Source: Phoronis australis (Eukaryota; Phoronida; Phoronidae). Taken from it: a stretch of DNA of 60,000 bases. Below, piece by piece: positions 23,501 through 30,651 of the stretch. The position numbers were made by a program, and so were the translations under genes. The stretch spans positions 88,208 to 148,207 of the forward strand of contig NMRA01000094.1 in assembly GCA_002633005.1 (NCBI GenBank). Reading direction: 5' to 3'. The notes under the pieces are model-generated. The model was not told the origin of the DNA. It made no database searches and was given only the letters and a program-made list of their open reading frames with translations. The stretch's first letter is position 1, and every line of letters starts with the position of its first letter.

Positions 23501-26500
23501 TCATTCGCTTCTCACTTGTCTCCAGAGGGCTCTGTCTTTAGAATCATCAAACACAACTATCACCACTGGTACTGGTAAGTGATGACAACACAGAGGCTGC
23601 AGCCAGAGTCTGCTATATAAACGAGCATACAACTTATGGTACAAGTAAAAACTATTCGGACCAAAATAACCCTGAATTCCTCCTCATAACGGCTGGGCAA
23701 AAGCTGAGTTCTTCATCAGAGAAGTCTTCCTTCATGACCAAGAGTAAAGGGAAACTAACAGAAAAGTTATTAACTAAAGGTGGCTAAGCTATTCTGTAAC
23801 TACAGTTTTGATGCCTCTAATCATTTTTGTTATTAACAGAATTAGTCGTCATGACGGGGAACAATATCTTGTCCGATTACTTTTGTCTTGTACTAGTAAG
23901 AGTACACAGTAAGTCACTGTTAGTTACCAGAATGGCCTTTAGATGTAGAAAATCACAACAATGTGTAGCCTTGCAGAGGTATAAATAGTGTAAAACCAAT
24001 GATTGCCAGTCCTTACCAGAATAAAACTCAAAATTCAGATTCACTTAATAGTAAATATATTGAGAACTTACCTGAGAGAATCCATTGTATTGATCACAGG
24101 AAGGACAGTCCCAACAGTTTTGGTTACCAAATGGTACAACTGTGTTTGTATTGCAGAACCAACAGTTGACTTTAACACTGAAGTACGGCCTGTGAATGGA
24201 AACATAATTTTAATTAATTTTGAACTATTGTTAAAATGAGACTGGGTTTTCTGGACAAAACCCAGACATGATTCATTGTGTCCTGCTTTGCATCCTCACC
24301 ATCTTCTTTTCACACTCGGACCACAAACCTAGCTTTTTAGTTCGAGATTTACCAAAAGGTACAACACCTGTTACGGATGCATTTTACGGACTTTGGTCCG
24401 TGGGGTTGAAAACATATTTAACTTCTTTTTTTTCTCAGAATTATGCTTCTATTGGCACTTTTATTTGTGGTAACGAACATGGCACCATAGACTATAGAGT
24501 ATAGAGTACCTATGGTGGCATTGTGTTATTGTAATAGGAATTACCTGAACACAAAAACTCAACGTAGATGGAAGTATACGCTTGAAAATGTTGAGAAACG
24601 TGCTAGTTGATTTTGGTCCGTGGGGTTGAAAACATATTTAACTTCTTTTTTTTTCTCAGAATTATGCTTCTATTGGCACTTTTATTTGTGGTAACGAACA
24701 TGGCACCATAGACTATAGAGTATAGAGTACCTATGGTGGCATTGTGTTATTGTAATAGGAATTACCTGAACACAAAAACTCAACGTAGATGGAAGTATAC
24801 GCTTGAAAATGTTGAGAAACGTGCTAGTTGATTTTGATTATATTAATTAGCTGAATAACCAATGTCACGTTCGTTACTTATTGAGTGACAAAAGTTTTGT
24901 AAGCGGGAATGCGCCTGCCATATATACGAATTTGGTGGCATGGGCCTACATGCCAAAAATTGACTACTCAAACAATAATGTGTATGACAGAAAGTTGCCG
25001 TCACACATGACAAGATAATAGTCACGCTAAAGTGATTCATTGAAAATTACAAATAATCCATAAAAGGCACAAAAACATAAAGTGCAGACTTGCATCTGTG
25101 TAAATGCACCTGCTTGAAGTTTTCATGAGCCTACATTCAAAACACCCAAGGAAAAGAATTTTTTAAAGAGGCAATGTTTCGAATATGGGTGCATGGGATG
25201 TGCCTAAATGCATGTAGAAGGTATCCATTGCTGCTGTGAAACCCACTTGTTATCACTTAAAATGATCCAATTCACCAAGAACCAGTTCACAGCAACCTCT
25301 GTGATCGATATTTGACATGTTTACGATCCACGAAACATCCAATTGCGACAAGATGCAAACAACGCCAATTCATGACAACGTTTAGTTAAGTTGATGCGTT
25401 TGCCCAAATCTATTGTAATACGATTACTGTGATATAACATTCAAACAACAAAAACCAAAGAGATTGTACGTATTGTTCACAAAACTTGCATTTGAGTTGG
25501 ACAGTATCAAGAGAAGGTGATTTTGGACAGTATCAAGAGAAGGTGATGTTGGACAGTATCAAGAGAAGGTGATTTTGGAATCTGTCATCACCTGGATGGA
25601 GATTAATGATAAATTGAATAAGAACATGAAAAGGAAAAAGTTCATTGAAATTTTCGGGCTTTCTGGTTTTCAGCATACTTTAACTCAAAATGTAACTGTC
25701 AGCTCCATCTGGTGGCCATGATACCCATGACATGATGATTGTTGTGCTCCGGTTAATGTATGGCAGTGACGTCACTCGGATGTTTACATCACATCCCGGG
25801 AGTTAAGAATTCCTGTAGTGTATATTTGTATATTGGGTTGCCTGCAGTGGACTAGCCTGTGGGTGTGCCTATTATATCCATGAGTGAAACAAATACAGCC
25901 TAGTCAGATATCCAGTTGTTGAGAGATATTGAACCTATGTACATACAAGGATAAAGTTTACTGAACTTTTTTGGGTTTTCTCGTTTTCAGTATATTTTAA
26001 CTCAAAATGTATTGTCAGCTCCCAGTGATCGAGAAGTGCTTGTTATTGTGTGTGCCTGTGGCTTGGGATAGTCACTGTAATACACATCTATATTAATTTG
26101 CAAGCAGCAGTCTGTGGGTGTGCAGAGTAGTTTATAGGAGTGTTTAGTGTATTATATAATCCATTTAGTAAAACCAAAACAGTTTGGTCAGATTTCCAGC
26201 TGTGTGTGTGTAATAAGTCACATTAAGTATTCTGAGTAGACTGGTTGAAGCTCACCAAAGGTAAGTCATTCTAATAGATTAAGTAATAACCTGGCACAAC
26301 ATCAGGGACTCTGTGTGAGACAACAGGTACCAATTCAAGCTCCAGTGATTTCCATTGATTACCAACAGATTCTTCTATCTTCAGTCTTGCCAGAATATCT
26401 TAGTATCATCAGGCAAGCTACCTTGTATTACCATGGTTAATGGGGTACACAACACTACTAACACCAATTATGCACCAGACTTTGACTGGCATGGGTTGGC

Positions 26501-29500
26501 TCACTTGACTGTTGAGAAATTGAACCTACGAGCCTCCTGTGCCTGGAATGCGAGCATCGCAATAGACAGTATCACCACATGATATGGCATCATATCTCCT
26601 GGCACGACCAATGTAAAATGGCCAGTAGCCAATTTGGACAACTTCAAACGAAGAACTGCTCGGAATAAGTTTGGTTGCGGGAGTATTAGGCAATCACATC
26701 GCCCTTAATGCCGCAGGGATACAGGGGGTAATAGTACATCCCCATAAAAAGTTACTCATTTCAAAATACAGCAAATAAAATAAAATCAAAACATGCATAT
26801 AGGCATATGGAGTTATAATTAACACATACCATGATTCTGGATACAGTTAAGTCAGCATAACTTAAACATATCCATGGAAATCTGTTGACGAATGAAAAGT
26901 CCAAGGCACACAAAATCTTACAAATTTCACCTGATATCCTCCCATGCTATTTTGCAAGTGTCACACGCCAGCATCACACACTTCACTTAGTCTCGCGCTA
27001 GCATTTGCCTAGGCAACACAGAGCCCCTCAGTTGGCCAGTTAGGGCATACAATACTAATCGTCGCTTTCTGTATGAACTTCGTCTCGGGTATTTTAAATG
27101 GGCGGTAGGCCAAATGCGGTACCGCCCATATGCGGTCACTGATTGAGTTTTCACCTCATTAAATGCACTCTACACTTACAAAAACTGTTCCTTTCTACTT
27201 CTACACATATATCTTCGATGAAGTATAGGTACAAATACAATAACTAAGGTAATTTTGGCGAAGAATTCTAACTCCACTTTTTGGTCATCGTTAACTTCTT
27301 CACCATGCGTACTATAACCACAAAGTATAAATTCAACCGAGTCCTGTGACGCTGGTGCGTGACACTCGCAAAGTAGTATGGGAAGGTATCAGGTGAAATT
27401 TGTAAGACTTGTGTCCCTTAGTCTTTTTATTCGTCAACATGCGTGATTTAACATAACTTCCTCAAAATGGCACCCAGTAAGAGAAACTCGAGCAAACTAT
27501 GACAGATTTTCATTGATTTGTTGAAACTACGGTAAAGTCGCGTGATTTTCGGACGGCCCGCCATTTTCGACCAAGAATAAATATTTCCGAAATGAGTTTT
27601 TCATAGTCCACGAAATTCATACAAGGTCCAAAAACTGTTTTTCAAAGATCCTCGAATTTCGGACATTGTCATAAACGCCGAATTTTGTCCGCGACTTTCA
27701 GACAAGGAAAATTTTAGAAACGCTAATTTGGGATCGACACAACTCCCGTGTCAGTAAAGCGTTCAACAGATCTCTATAAGGCTTGAATCCGAGAATCGGT
27801 GTAACGGGCTTTGACAGTAATTTTTACCTTGTCTTGAGGATGTCACGACCATTACTCGATGGTCTTGCGTTTAGCTTGTGTTTGGCGCTTCAGCTATGAA
27901 AAGAATCACCGAGTCCGGAAGGTGAAACTTTCTGATGAAAATACAAATAGGAAATACACCGAAGGCTGCAACTTTTCGTTGTAGCGTAACATGTGCTCTG
28001 GTTTAATTAGACCGTGCTGTTCGACCTCCGACTGTGACATTGAACTTGCACGCCTGATATCAACTTGCGTTTTTACGAAACGTTTTTATTTTTAAAACGT
28101 CGTTCCCTTAGCAAATGCCCTTGTCAGTGGCTAAAATCTCCCGACAACGTGTCCCGATTTTATCCTTGAGAAAGATTTTTTGTTTAGGCCCCCATACAGA
28201 ATAAGCTACAGGCAAGTCTGTCCGTGGGATATCGAGCGTTCAAAGTAGTGTAGATAGTGAACAGCAGCAGCTGAATGAGACGGACCCAAAGTAAGCTGGT
28301 TACAAACCAAACATAATTAAGTCACACACTGCGTGAGCCCAACCGACGGAGGCTGCGTCGTGCATGGAAGGTTTTCATGCTTCCGTTCCTCGATCTTCAG
28401 TCGATTAAATATCGTCGGACAATAAGTTATGCTGCCACTTACCTGCATCCCGGTGAATGATTGAAATTTCGTGCAGCCGTTCTGGGCTTTTAATAATTTT
28501 GAATGGGACAGTTAGCAAGGAATGAGTCATCACTGACTTCACAAAAAATTCAGAGTGCTTTTGACAACACAATTTTTGGGTTGAAACAAAAAAATTTCAG
28601 TAAAAATCTGTATGCAGTTCAAACGTCTTTCATTTTTTTGTGTCTTCTTGGTGGTGCTCATTCGTATAATGTGTTTAGCAGTGCAAGGCTCAGCACTCAG
28701 AACGGCACGCGGGGTGACGCGGCGCACACACAATTGTTACAGAGACATTGCATCCGTCCCTGCGCTATGTTGTGTAAGTGCCTGTACTATAACACATATC
28801 AAAAACTAATGTGCATCCACATAACCACGCTTCACTACCCTTACAAATTCTCTGTAGCTCTCTGATAAGCATTGCAAGAATCTCACTAAAGAAACTAGTA
28901 TGATCATTGTGCTTCGACTGCAATACCTGACCATACCTCTCGAAGCGTGGAAATCCAAATTAGTGGAGGTCCACCAAACTCGGACACCAAAAAAATGATG
29001 TTTCGCGAGATTCGTCCAAGAATGAATTTTTTCTATTGGAATTAATTTTCAGTGTCCGAAAATCAAGCGACTTTACCGTATCTTGACTGAATCACCTCCA
29101 GACTTATAATCCATGTGCATATGTAATATGCATGTTTCACTTGATTTTATTTCCTGTATTTTGAAATTCTTAACTTTTTGTGGGGATGTACTATCGCCCC
29201 TGTATGCCCCACAGCATCCAGGGCGATGTAATTGCTTAACCTTTGCCTAACTCGCGTGATTCAGTTGAAATACTTTGTGGTTATTGTGCGCGCGGTGAAA
29301 AAAAGTTAATGGTAACCGCAATGTAGGTTTGTAATTCTTCATCAAAGTCACCTTAATTGCCGAAGCTATACTTCATCGAAGACAAGTGTAGAAGTAGAAA
29401 AGACCACTAAAGAAAGTACTGGTACCGGGTAAGTGTTTCTTATCTTAAGTGATAGTTTTAAGTGTAGAATGTATTTTTGATGAGGTGGAAACTCTTAATC

Positions 29501-30055
29501 GGTGAGCCGATTTTGCCTACCGCCCACTTAAAATACACTGGACGAAATTAATACAGAAACCTATGGGAAATATTGAAGCCCCACCCGGCCTAATCGAGGC
29601 GAGGGACTATACGTTCACTACCGGGAGTATTTGTTCGAGTTGGAGAGTGTTAAAGACACCAACGGCTTTCCAAGGTGTCCAACTATGCGCAAAAGGTACC
29701 AATAGCAACATGACTGTGATGTTTGACCAGTGTGAGGCATAATTCGCCGAAAAGTCTCCGGAGTATGGAGGGCCTACGAGATGGCCAGCCATCGTCATCG
29801 AGTCAGTCACAGTGGTCATCACTGATACTGACTGTCTACTGAACATCACGAGGCTGAGTGAAACATGGACTGAAATGGTTACTCTTACCTAATCAGTTTA
29901 TACGCAGCTAATCCGCAAGTCAGGATGATTACTGTAATTGTGCACGGTATCACCAAATCCATACTGTAGTAAATGTCGACGTCAGTCTCGGCTGTGGCGT
30001 CTCTATGTTGTGATGTCCTTTTCGTGTCAATGTTGGTCTTGGCCTGGTGCGACAT
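8469..30055 (-). CDS. TMEM201: Transmembrane protein 201 (SAMP1/NET5/Ima1 homologue), complete ten-exon gene, 582 aa
   Basis: Coding exons in transcript order: 30055-29889, 24189-24072, 20661-20482, 19490-19320, 17552-17293, 14261-14055, 13933-13713, 11081-10914, 9631-9491, 8584-8469. The total is 1,749 nt; every intron is GT-AG and every phase joins. Visible features: a membrane anchor (residues about 35-53); an Ima1-type zinc domain with cysteine pairs at 65/68, 81/84/87, 117/120, 133/136 and 176/179 and the signatures NCWFC, NCWDCP, QYNGF and GYNKPIPAQ; four central membrane segments (about 225-245, 280-295, 301-318, 338-357); a Ser/basic linker; and a C-terminal membrane segment (555-572). 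Human TMEM201 has the same order in 666 residues. The family sits in the inner nuclear membrane and works with LINC/lamina components. An in-frame TAG directly before the ATG fixes the start. Introns are rich in repeats. Very sure of identity; exact isoforms are uncertain. Confidence 0.95.
8747..9515 (-). repeat. 40-bp minisatellite of about 19 units seeded on the TMEM201 exon 9 donor
   Basis: Units of 40 bp; plus-strand form ACCTGTAGTTAGCTGACTCT + TACTTAGAGTAGACACATTT. On the gene strand most units contain CTAACTACAG|GTAAATGTG, the exon 9 donor with its last exon bases. The array runs from inside the exon through most of the intron. Skipping to the next donor would read TAA within the added unit. 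Confidence 0.95.
9491..9631 (-). CDS. TMEM201: TMEM201 exon 9: serine-rich linker
   Basis: Acceptor TCTTTTCCAG, donor CTACAG|GTAAAT. Encodes DGKPGPQSKTDINKLDQGND, then E and eight consecutive serines and STTPSNSQLTT. The last bases (AGTCAGCTAACTACAG) are the start of the 40-bp array that fills most of intron 9. Confidence 0.88.
10085..10632. repeat. About 30-bp minisatellite in TMEM201 intron 8
   Basis: About 18 imperfect units built on CTCAAGTGAACTATAGATGA + GCTGTCTGC. Unlike the neighbouring arrays it is in the middle of the intron and does not touch a splice site. Confidence 0.9.
10914..11081 (-). CDS. TMEM201: TMEM201 exon 8: basic linker that contains a minisatellite unit
   Basis: Acceptor CTCCATTTAG, donor GAAG|GTAAGT. 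Encodes TTTPSSLASLSSLKKRPLIR and a basic stretch (SLRQSKRVKQK), comparable to the RRPLI region of vertebrate TMEM201. Bases 11011-11043 match the unit of the array in the adjoining intron 7, so part of the coding sequence belongs to the repeat family. Confidence 0.88.
11087..12060 (-). repeat. About 41-bp minisatellite in intron 7 with higher-order structure, abutting exon 8
   Basis: About 24 units of TAGTGATGAGGGTGTATTGT + TGTCATTGTAAACAAACTGGC. Between about 11260 and 11750 four distinguishable units form a block of about 161 bp repeated three times, a higher-order repeat. A further copy of the unit lies inside exon 8 (11011-11043). Confidence 0.93.
12061..12408. other. TMEM201 intron 7, AT-rich, nothing recognised
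   Basis: Apart from a short AATAAAAGTAATA repeat near 12100, I see no structure. Confidence 0.5.
12409..12648. repeat. About 62-bp tandem repeat, four diverged units
   Basis: GTTATTCAGTGACACAGCCT + TCCATACATCAAAC..GTGGCTGTACAGTGTTAA recurs four times. The repeat ends where the tRNA-bearing element (copy A) begins, so that element inserted into or next to it. Confidence 0.8.
12649..13486 (+). mobile_element. TIR element carrying a tRNA-like sequence, copy A
   Basis: It starts CAGTGGCGGATCTAGGATAT and is homologous over more than 800 bp to 21374-22234 (inverted) and 36571-37380. A short open frame near its start is not conserved as protein. A tRNA-like stretch with Pol III A- and B-box resemblance is at 12899-12962, minus strand. 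The 3' end differs from copy B (no matching GGCGGAT terminus), so it is probably truncated or rearranged there. Confidence 0.8.
12899..12962 (-). other. tRNA-derived sequence in copy A
   Basis: The minus strand reads GTGGTGCAGTGGTAAAGC ... CGTGAGTTCGAGTCT, resembling tRNA A box (TRGYNNARNNGG) and B box (GGTTCGANTCC). No acceptor stem can be formed, so it is not a functional tRNA gene. Confidence 0.65.
13713..13933 (-). CDS. TMEM201: TMEM201 exon 7: nucleoplasmic linker
   Basis: Acceptor TGTTTTCACAG; the donor is taken as GCCA|GTACGT because it gives the 1-base phase that exon 8 needs. Encodes an acidic/Ser-rich linker ending GTPKKRSNSA. Without splicing, the frame continues for 13 codons past the donor to a TAG, giving a possible short isoform. 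Confidence 0.85.
14055..14261 (-). CDS. TMEM201: TMEM201 exon 6: membrane segments 4 and 5
   Basis: Acceptor TTGTTTTCAG, donor ACAAG|GTGGGT. Encodes LYLVDAMVSFTWLGLIALHP and a second hydrophobic run (GVALFCTFLSFWCAVC), followed by a basic stretch (RRVSIKSRKNTR). The intron to exon 7 is only 121 bp. Confidence 0.92.
14535..15280 (+). pseudogene. Decayed LINE reverse transcriptase fragment in TMEM201 intron 5
   Basis: Broken frames read LYADDKVLCSS (YADD catalytic box at about 14552-14563), then a DYCSSWGMSVNLKKTEIIVF motif and NGRPLRAYEKW, with remnants of the post-RT region (CYGAEIRVFKEYEWLENVML, partly frameshifted). These are typical of the C-terminal half of a non-LTR retrotransposon RT. 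There are many stops and frameshifts. The clade is not certain. Confidence 0.72.
15281..15316. repeat. Perfect 16-bp stem, 4-nt loop hairpin between two LINE fragments
   Basis: GCTAGAGGCAACCTGA (15281-15296), GGCT, then the exact reverse complement (15301-15316). It sits at the junction between the RT fragment and the next LINE ORF. Confidence 0.9.
15306..16454 (+). CDS. 3' part of an RLE-type LINE ORF: zinc knuckle and restriction-like endonuclease (382 open codons)
   Basis: Open for 382 codons without a stop and truncated at the 5' end; the first true ATG is at codon 35, so there is no proper start. Seen: KAKAVQLSQQGAWTRWNLPE; C167xxC170...H178...C183, followed by GRYRWRHDQVL (a CCHC knuckle); LRPDIILW (271) with IELTVPWEEG (E287), the PD...E core of a restriction-like endonuclease; and FPVEVGCRGFPARSVWWLLE. 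RLE domains after RT define the R2/R4/NeSL/HERO group, in which this enzyme nicks the target DNA. It is inserted in TMEM201 intron 5, opposite to the gene. The long open frame in a truncated copy implies a fairly young insertion. The clade (HERO- or R2-like) is from memory. Confidence 0.82.
   Translation: MPLASITEEFKVGKCRLVLTLRDSRDPKVRDAGVMTRSGRRWSADTSVSQAESLLQIRDIIGSTCVGRQGLGTSQFQQWEKASERQRREMVQAEVRAAEEEARKAKAVQLSQQGAWTRWNLPERKISWADVWSMEPMRVQFLLRSVYDVLPSPANLLRWGLVDDPACQLCGGRGTLAHILSGCKMALQQGRYRWRHDQVLKTLADIIDGERKTRVTQPRASRQHIQFVREGEIRKKSRQQPCILDGVSWEMRVDLGRKLVFPSIVETSLRPDIILWSDIHQCIVIIELTVPWEEGCEEAHERKLSKYSELAETCRARGWRTWLFPVEVGCRGFPARSVWWLLEKIGVRGGRKKAAVRRLGETAERTSCWLWYRRNEGSWRPQ
16455..16700 (+). 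other. Probable 3' UTR of the RLE-type LINE
   Basis: GC-balanced sequence continues the composition of the ORF after its TGA and changes to AT-rich intron near 16680-16730. I see no poly(A) tail. Confidence 0.45.
16701..17292. other. TMEM201 intron 5, nothing recognised
   Basis: Contains a small hairpin (TAGGTGTTAC ... GTAACACCTA, about 16881-16913). No other structure that I can support. Confidence 0.5.
17293..17552 (-). CDS. TMEM201: TMEM201 exon 5: membrane segments 2 and 3
   Basis: Acceptor TTATTGCAG, donor CATAG|GTAAGT. Encodes hydrophobic stretches at residues about 225-245 (VSLLRFTSLLCTLSLLGVSA) and 280-295 (VFLGLFSALAAIFLHG), separated by a loop with an NIT sequon (SINITLPK). Confidence 0.92.
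17559..18057. other. TMEM201 intron 4, nothing recognised
   Basis: AT-rich sequence without coding or repeat signatures. Confidence 0.5.
18058..19215. mobile_element. TIR element in intron 4, rich in GACCAGGTTTAA motifs
   Basis: The left side has ATAAAGGTGGTTTAAC and GACCAGGTTTAA repeats (18061-18290). The right side has the inverse forms ending GTTAAACCATCTTTGTAAAA (about 19189-19215). The interior on the minus strand has a weak reading like a Myb/SANT or MADF region (KANVIENKKTGAKARLGEI), as in Harbinger accessory ORFs. Ends and class are approximate. Confidence 0.5.
19320..19490 (-). CDS. TMEM201: TMEM201 exon 4: last CxxC pair and basic helix
   Basis: Acceptor TTCGTTTCAG, donor TAT|GTGAGT, phase 0 at both ends, 57 codons. 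Encodes EVELFKYQLDHSYMLCHQCQ and then a basic helix (KLAKQDHKLRSKLLEARLK). This matches the end of the family's cytoplasmic/nucleoplasmic zinc region before the second membrane segment. Confidence 0.93.
20120..20500 (-). repeat. 43-bp minisatellite of about nine units seeded on the TMEM201 exon 3 donor
   Basis: The motif ACCTGATTGACAGGTACAAA recurs every 43 bp (near 20136, 20179, 20222, 20265, 20308, 20351, 20394, 20437 and 20480). On the gene strand each unit reads CTTTGTACCTGTCAATCAG|GTAATACTGG, which is the end of exon 3 plus its donor. The first unit is the real exon end. Confidence 0.95.
20482..20661 (-). CDS. TMEM201: TMEM201 exon 3: second half of zinc domain
   Basis: Acceptor TTTTGTAG, donor CAG|GTAATA, phase 0 at both ends, 60 codons. 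Encodes DGGYNKPIPAQH, CxxC (CAIC, residues 117-120), LCQLC (133-136) and KIKQLADFVP, closely matching the family. Its last 19 bases (CTTTGTACCTGTCAATCAG) plus the donor are the seed of the 43-bp array that follows in the intron. Confidence 0.95.
21374..22234 (-). mobile_element. TIR element carrying a tRNA-like sequence, copy B (both ends present)
   Basis: 861 bp. The ends are CATAGGCGGATTTAG (left) and the complement of CAGTGGCGGATCTAG (right), about 15-bp imperfect TIRs next to G/C runs. CAG-type ends suggest a hAT-like non-autonomous element, but I could not find a matching 8-bp target duplication. The body matches copies A and C. One unresolved base (21422) lies in the G/C run. Confidence 0.78.
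21943..22005 (+). other. tRNA-derived sequence in copy B
   Basis: TGGTGGTGTAGTGGTAATGC (A-box-like) and GTGAGTTCGAGTCTT (B-box-like) about 30 nt apart, as in a tRNA D-arm to T-arm. No acceptor stem; not a functional tRNA. Confidence 0.65.
22323..24071. other. TMEM201 intron 2, mostly unrecognised
   Basis: AT-rich. On the minus strand around 23250-23420 there is a weak, broken resemblance to the end of a LINE RT (KVIDRIQRRW), too short to call. Confidence 0.4.
24072..24189 (-). CDS. TMEM201: TMEM201 exon 2: first half of Ima1-type zinc domain
   Basis: Acceptor TTCACAG, donor CAG|GTAAGT. Encodes NCWFCNTNTVVPFGNQNCWD then CPSCDQYNGFSQ. The cysteines at 65, 68, 81, 84 and 87 match the CxxC pairs of the family, and this is the strongest evidence for the gene's identity. 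Confidence 0.96.
24392..24836. repeat. Near-identical 220-bp tandem duplication in intron 1
   Basis: 24392-24611 is repeated at 24612-24832 with essentially one difference seen, the length of a T run. The boundaries read TTGGTCCGTGGGGTTGAAAA. It is either a very recent duplication or an assembly artefact. Confidence 0.93.
24837..25496. other. TMEM201 intron 1, nothing recognised
   Basis: AT-rich intronic sequence without supported features. Confidence 0.5.
25497..25578. repeat. 26-bp tandem repeat, three units
   Basis: TTGGACAGTATCAAGAGAAG + GTGATT repeated three times, with one or two substitutions. Confidence 0.92.
25625..26030. repeat. Pair of diverged direct repeats
   Basis: A segment near 25635-25710 (TTTCAGCATACTTTAACTCA, AAATGTAACTGTCAGCTCC) recurs near 25955-26022 (TTTCAGTATATTTTAACTCA, AAATGTATTGTCAGCTCC). 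The spacing is about 320 bp. Confidence 0.7.
26690..29560. mobile_element. Nested inverted-repeat complex in TMEM201 intron 1
   Basis: Left block 26693-26850 is mirrored at about 29085-29243 (ATAGTACATCCCC / GGGGATGTACTAT). Blocks about 26870-26985 and 27350-27460 mirror each other (GTTGACGAATGAAAAG / CTTTTTATTCGTCAAC), making a hairpin around a loop at 27062-27345. An inverted relative of that loop lies outside at about 29254-29560. An element with TA ends (27530-29078) has inserted into the right part. The outer boundaries are approximate. Confidence 0.65.
27530..29078. mobile_element. 1,549-bp DNA transposon with 25-bp TIRs and TA duplication
   Basis: The left end CGGTAAAGTCGCGTGATTTT (27530-) and the right end, its complement (ending 29078), agree over 25 bp with one mismatch. 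TA flanks both sides (27528-27529 and 29079-29080). TA duplications are typical of the Tc1/mariner/pogo group. I see no transposase; the open frame 28503-28865 has no recognisable domain. Probably non-autonomous. Confidence 0.82.
29889..30055 (-). CDS. TMEM201: TMEM201 exon 1: start codon and N-terminal membrane anchor
   Basis: TAG-ATG at 30058-30053 sets the start. It encodes about 34 mainly polar residues (MSHQAKTNIDTKRTSQHR...), then a hydrophobic segment (LVIPCTITVIILTCGLAAY). The donor is AG|GTAAGAGT and the exon ends with two bases of a codon. The N-terminal tail before the anchor is longer than in the human protein. Confidence 0.9.
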
Positions 30056-30651
30056 CTAACGCCAGAAGAGCCCAGCCGATGTCACACTCCTACCACGTGA
30101 CAAGTCACCCATGAAGACCACGTGACAAGATCGTCTGGGCCTTCTGGAGTTCGCTGCCGTCCTGTGCGGACGCAATGTGAGTATCCTCCAGACTTTGCTC
30201 TTGCACCGTGTTAATAGGCCCGAACTTGTGTNTTACTGTAATTGTGCACGGTATCACCAAATCCATACCATAATCAGTCAAACAACTGAAATCGTGTGAG
30301 TTGATACAACGCGTCGCCGACAACCACACTGAAAAACTCAGATACCGGATATGGATGTGCCAAGGGTGACATCTAACGGGAAAAAGACAAACGTTCTCGG
30401 GGCACGACAGCCTCGTCCCCAAGCCTAAAGACGACGCTGGTCGATTACCGGTACGGAAAATCGGATGTGTCTGAGCGGACAGAAGGTATTTCTTACGAAC
30501 CCTCAAATGGCTAAATTTATCAGCGCAATCTTGAGGCTTGGGGATGAGAGCATTTTCTATTAGTTTCTAATTTCAAAAAACGACCTATCGCTCCCCACTT
30601 CAGTCGTCGATTTTTCCTCCAAAAGACAAGGCACTAAAGCCCGTATCCATT
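30056..30651 (-). promoter_or_regulatory. TMEM201 upstream region with a partial exon 1 duplicate
   Basis: The minus-strand promoter should be here, but no TATA box is evident. Bases 30233-30268 repeat 29929-29964 (coding part of exon 1) exactly over 36 bp, next to an unresolved base (30232). An 11-bp match around the start codon (GACATCTAACG) also recurs at 30368. The duplicate frame is closed by TGA and lacks a donor, so it is not a second first exon. Confidence 0.6.

Noticed and set aside
28503-28865. 120-codon open frame as a host gene
   Set aside because: Lies wholly within the TA-flanked transposon 27530-29078, overlapped by antisense frames, and shows no domain.
30105-30506. Alternative first exon of TMEM201 in the 133-codon minus-strand frame
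   Set aside because: Only 36 bp match exon 1, an unresolved base interrupts it, the duplicated start frame meets a TGA, and there is no donor after the copy.
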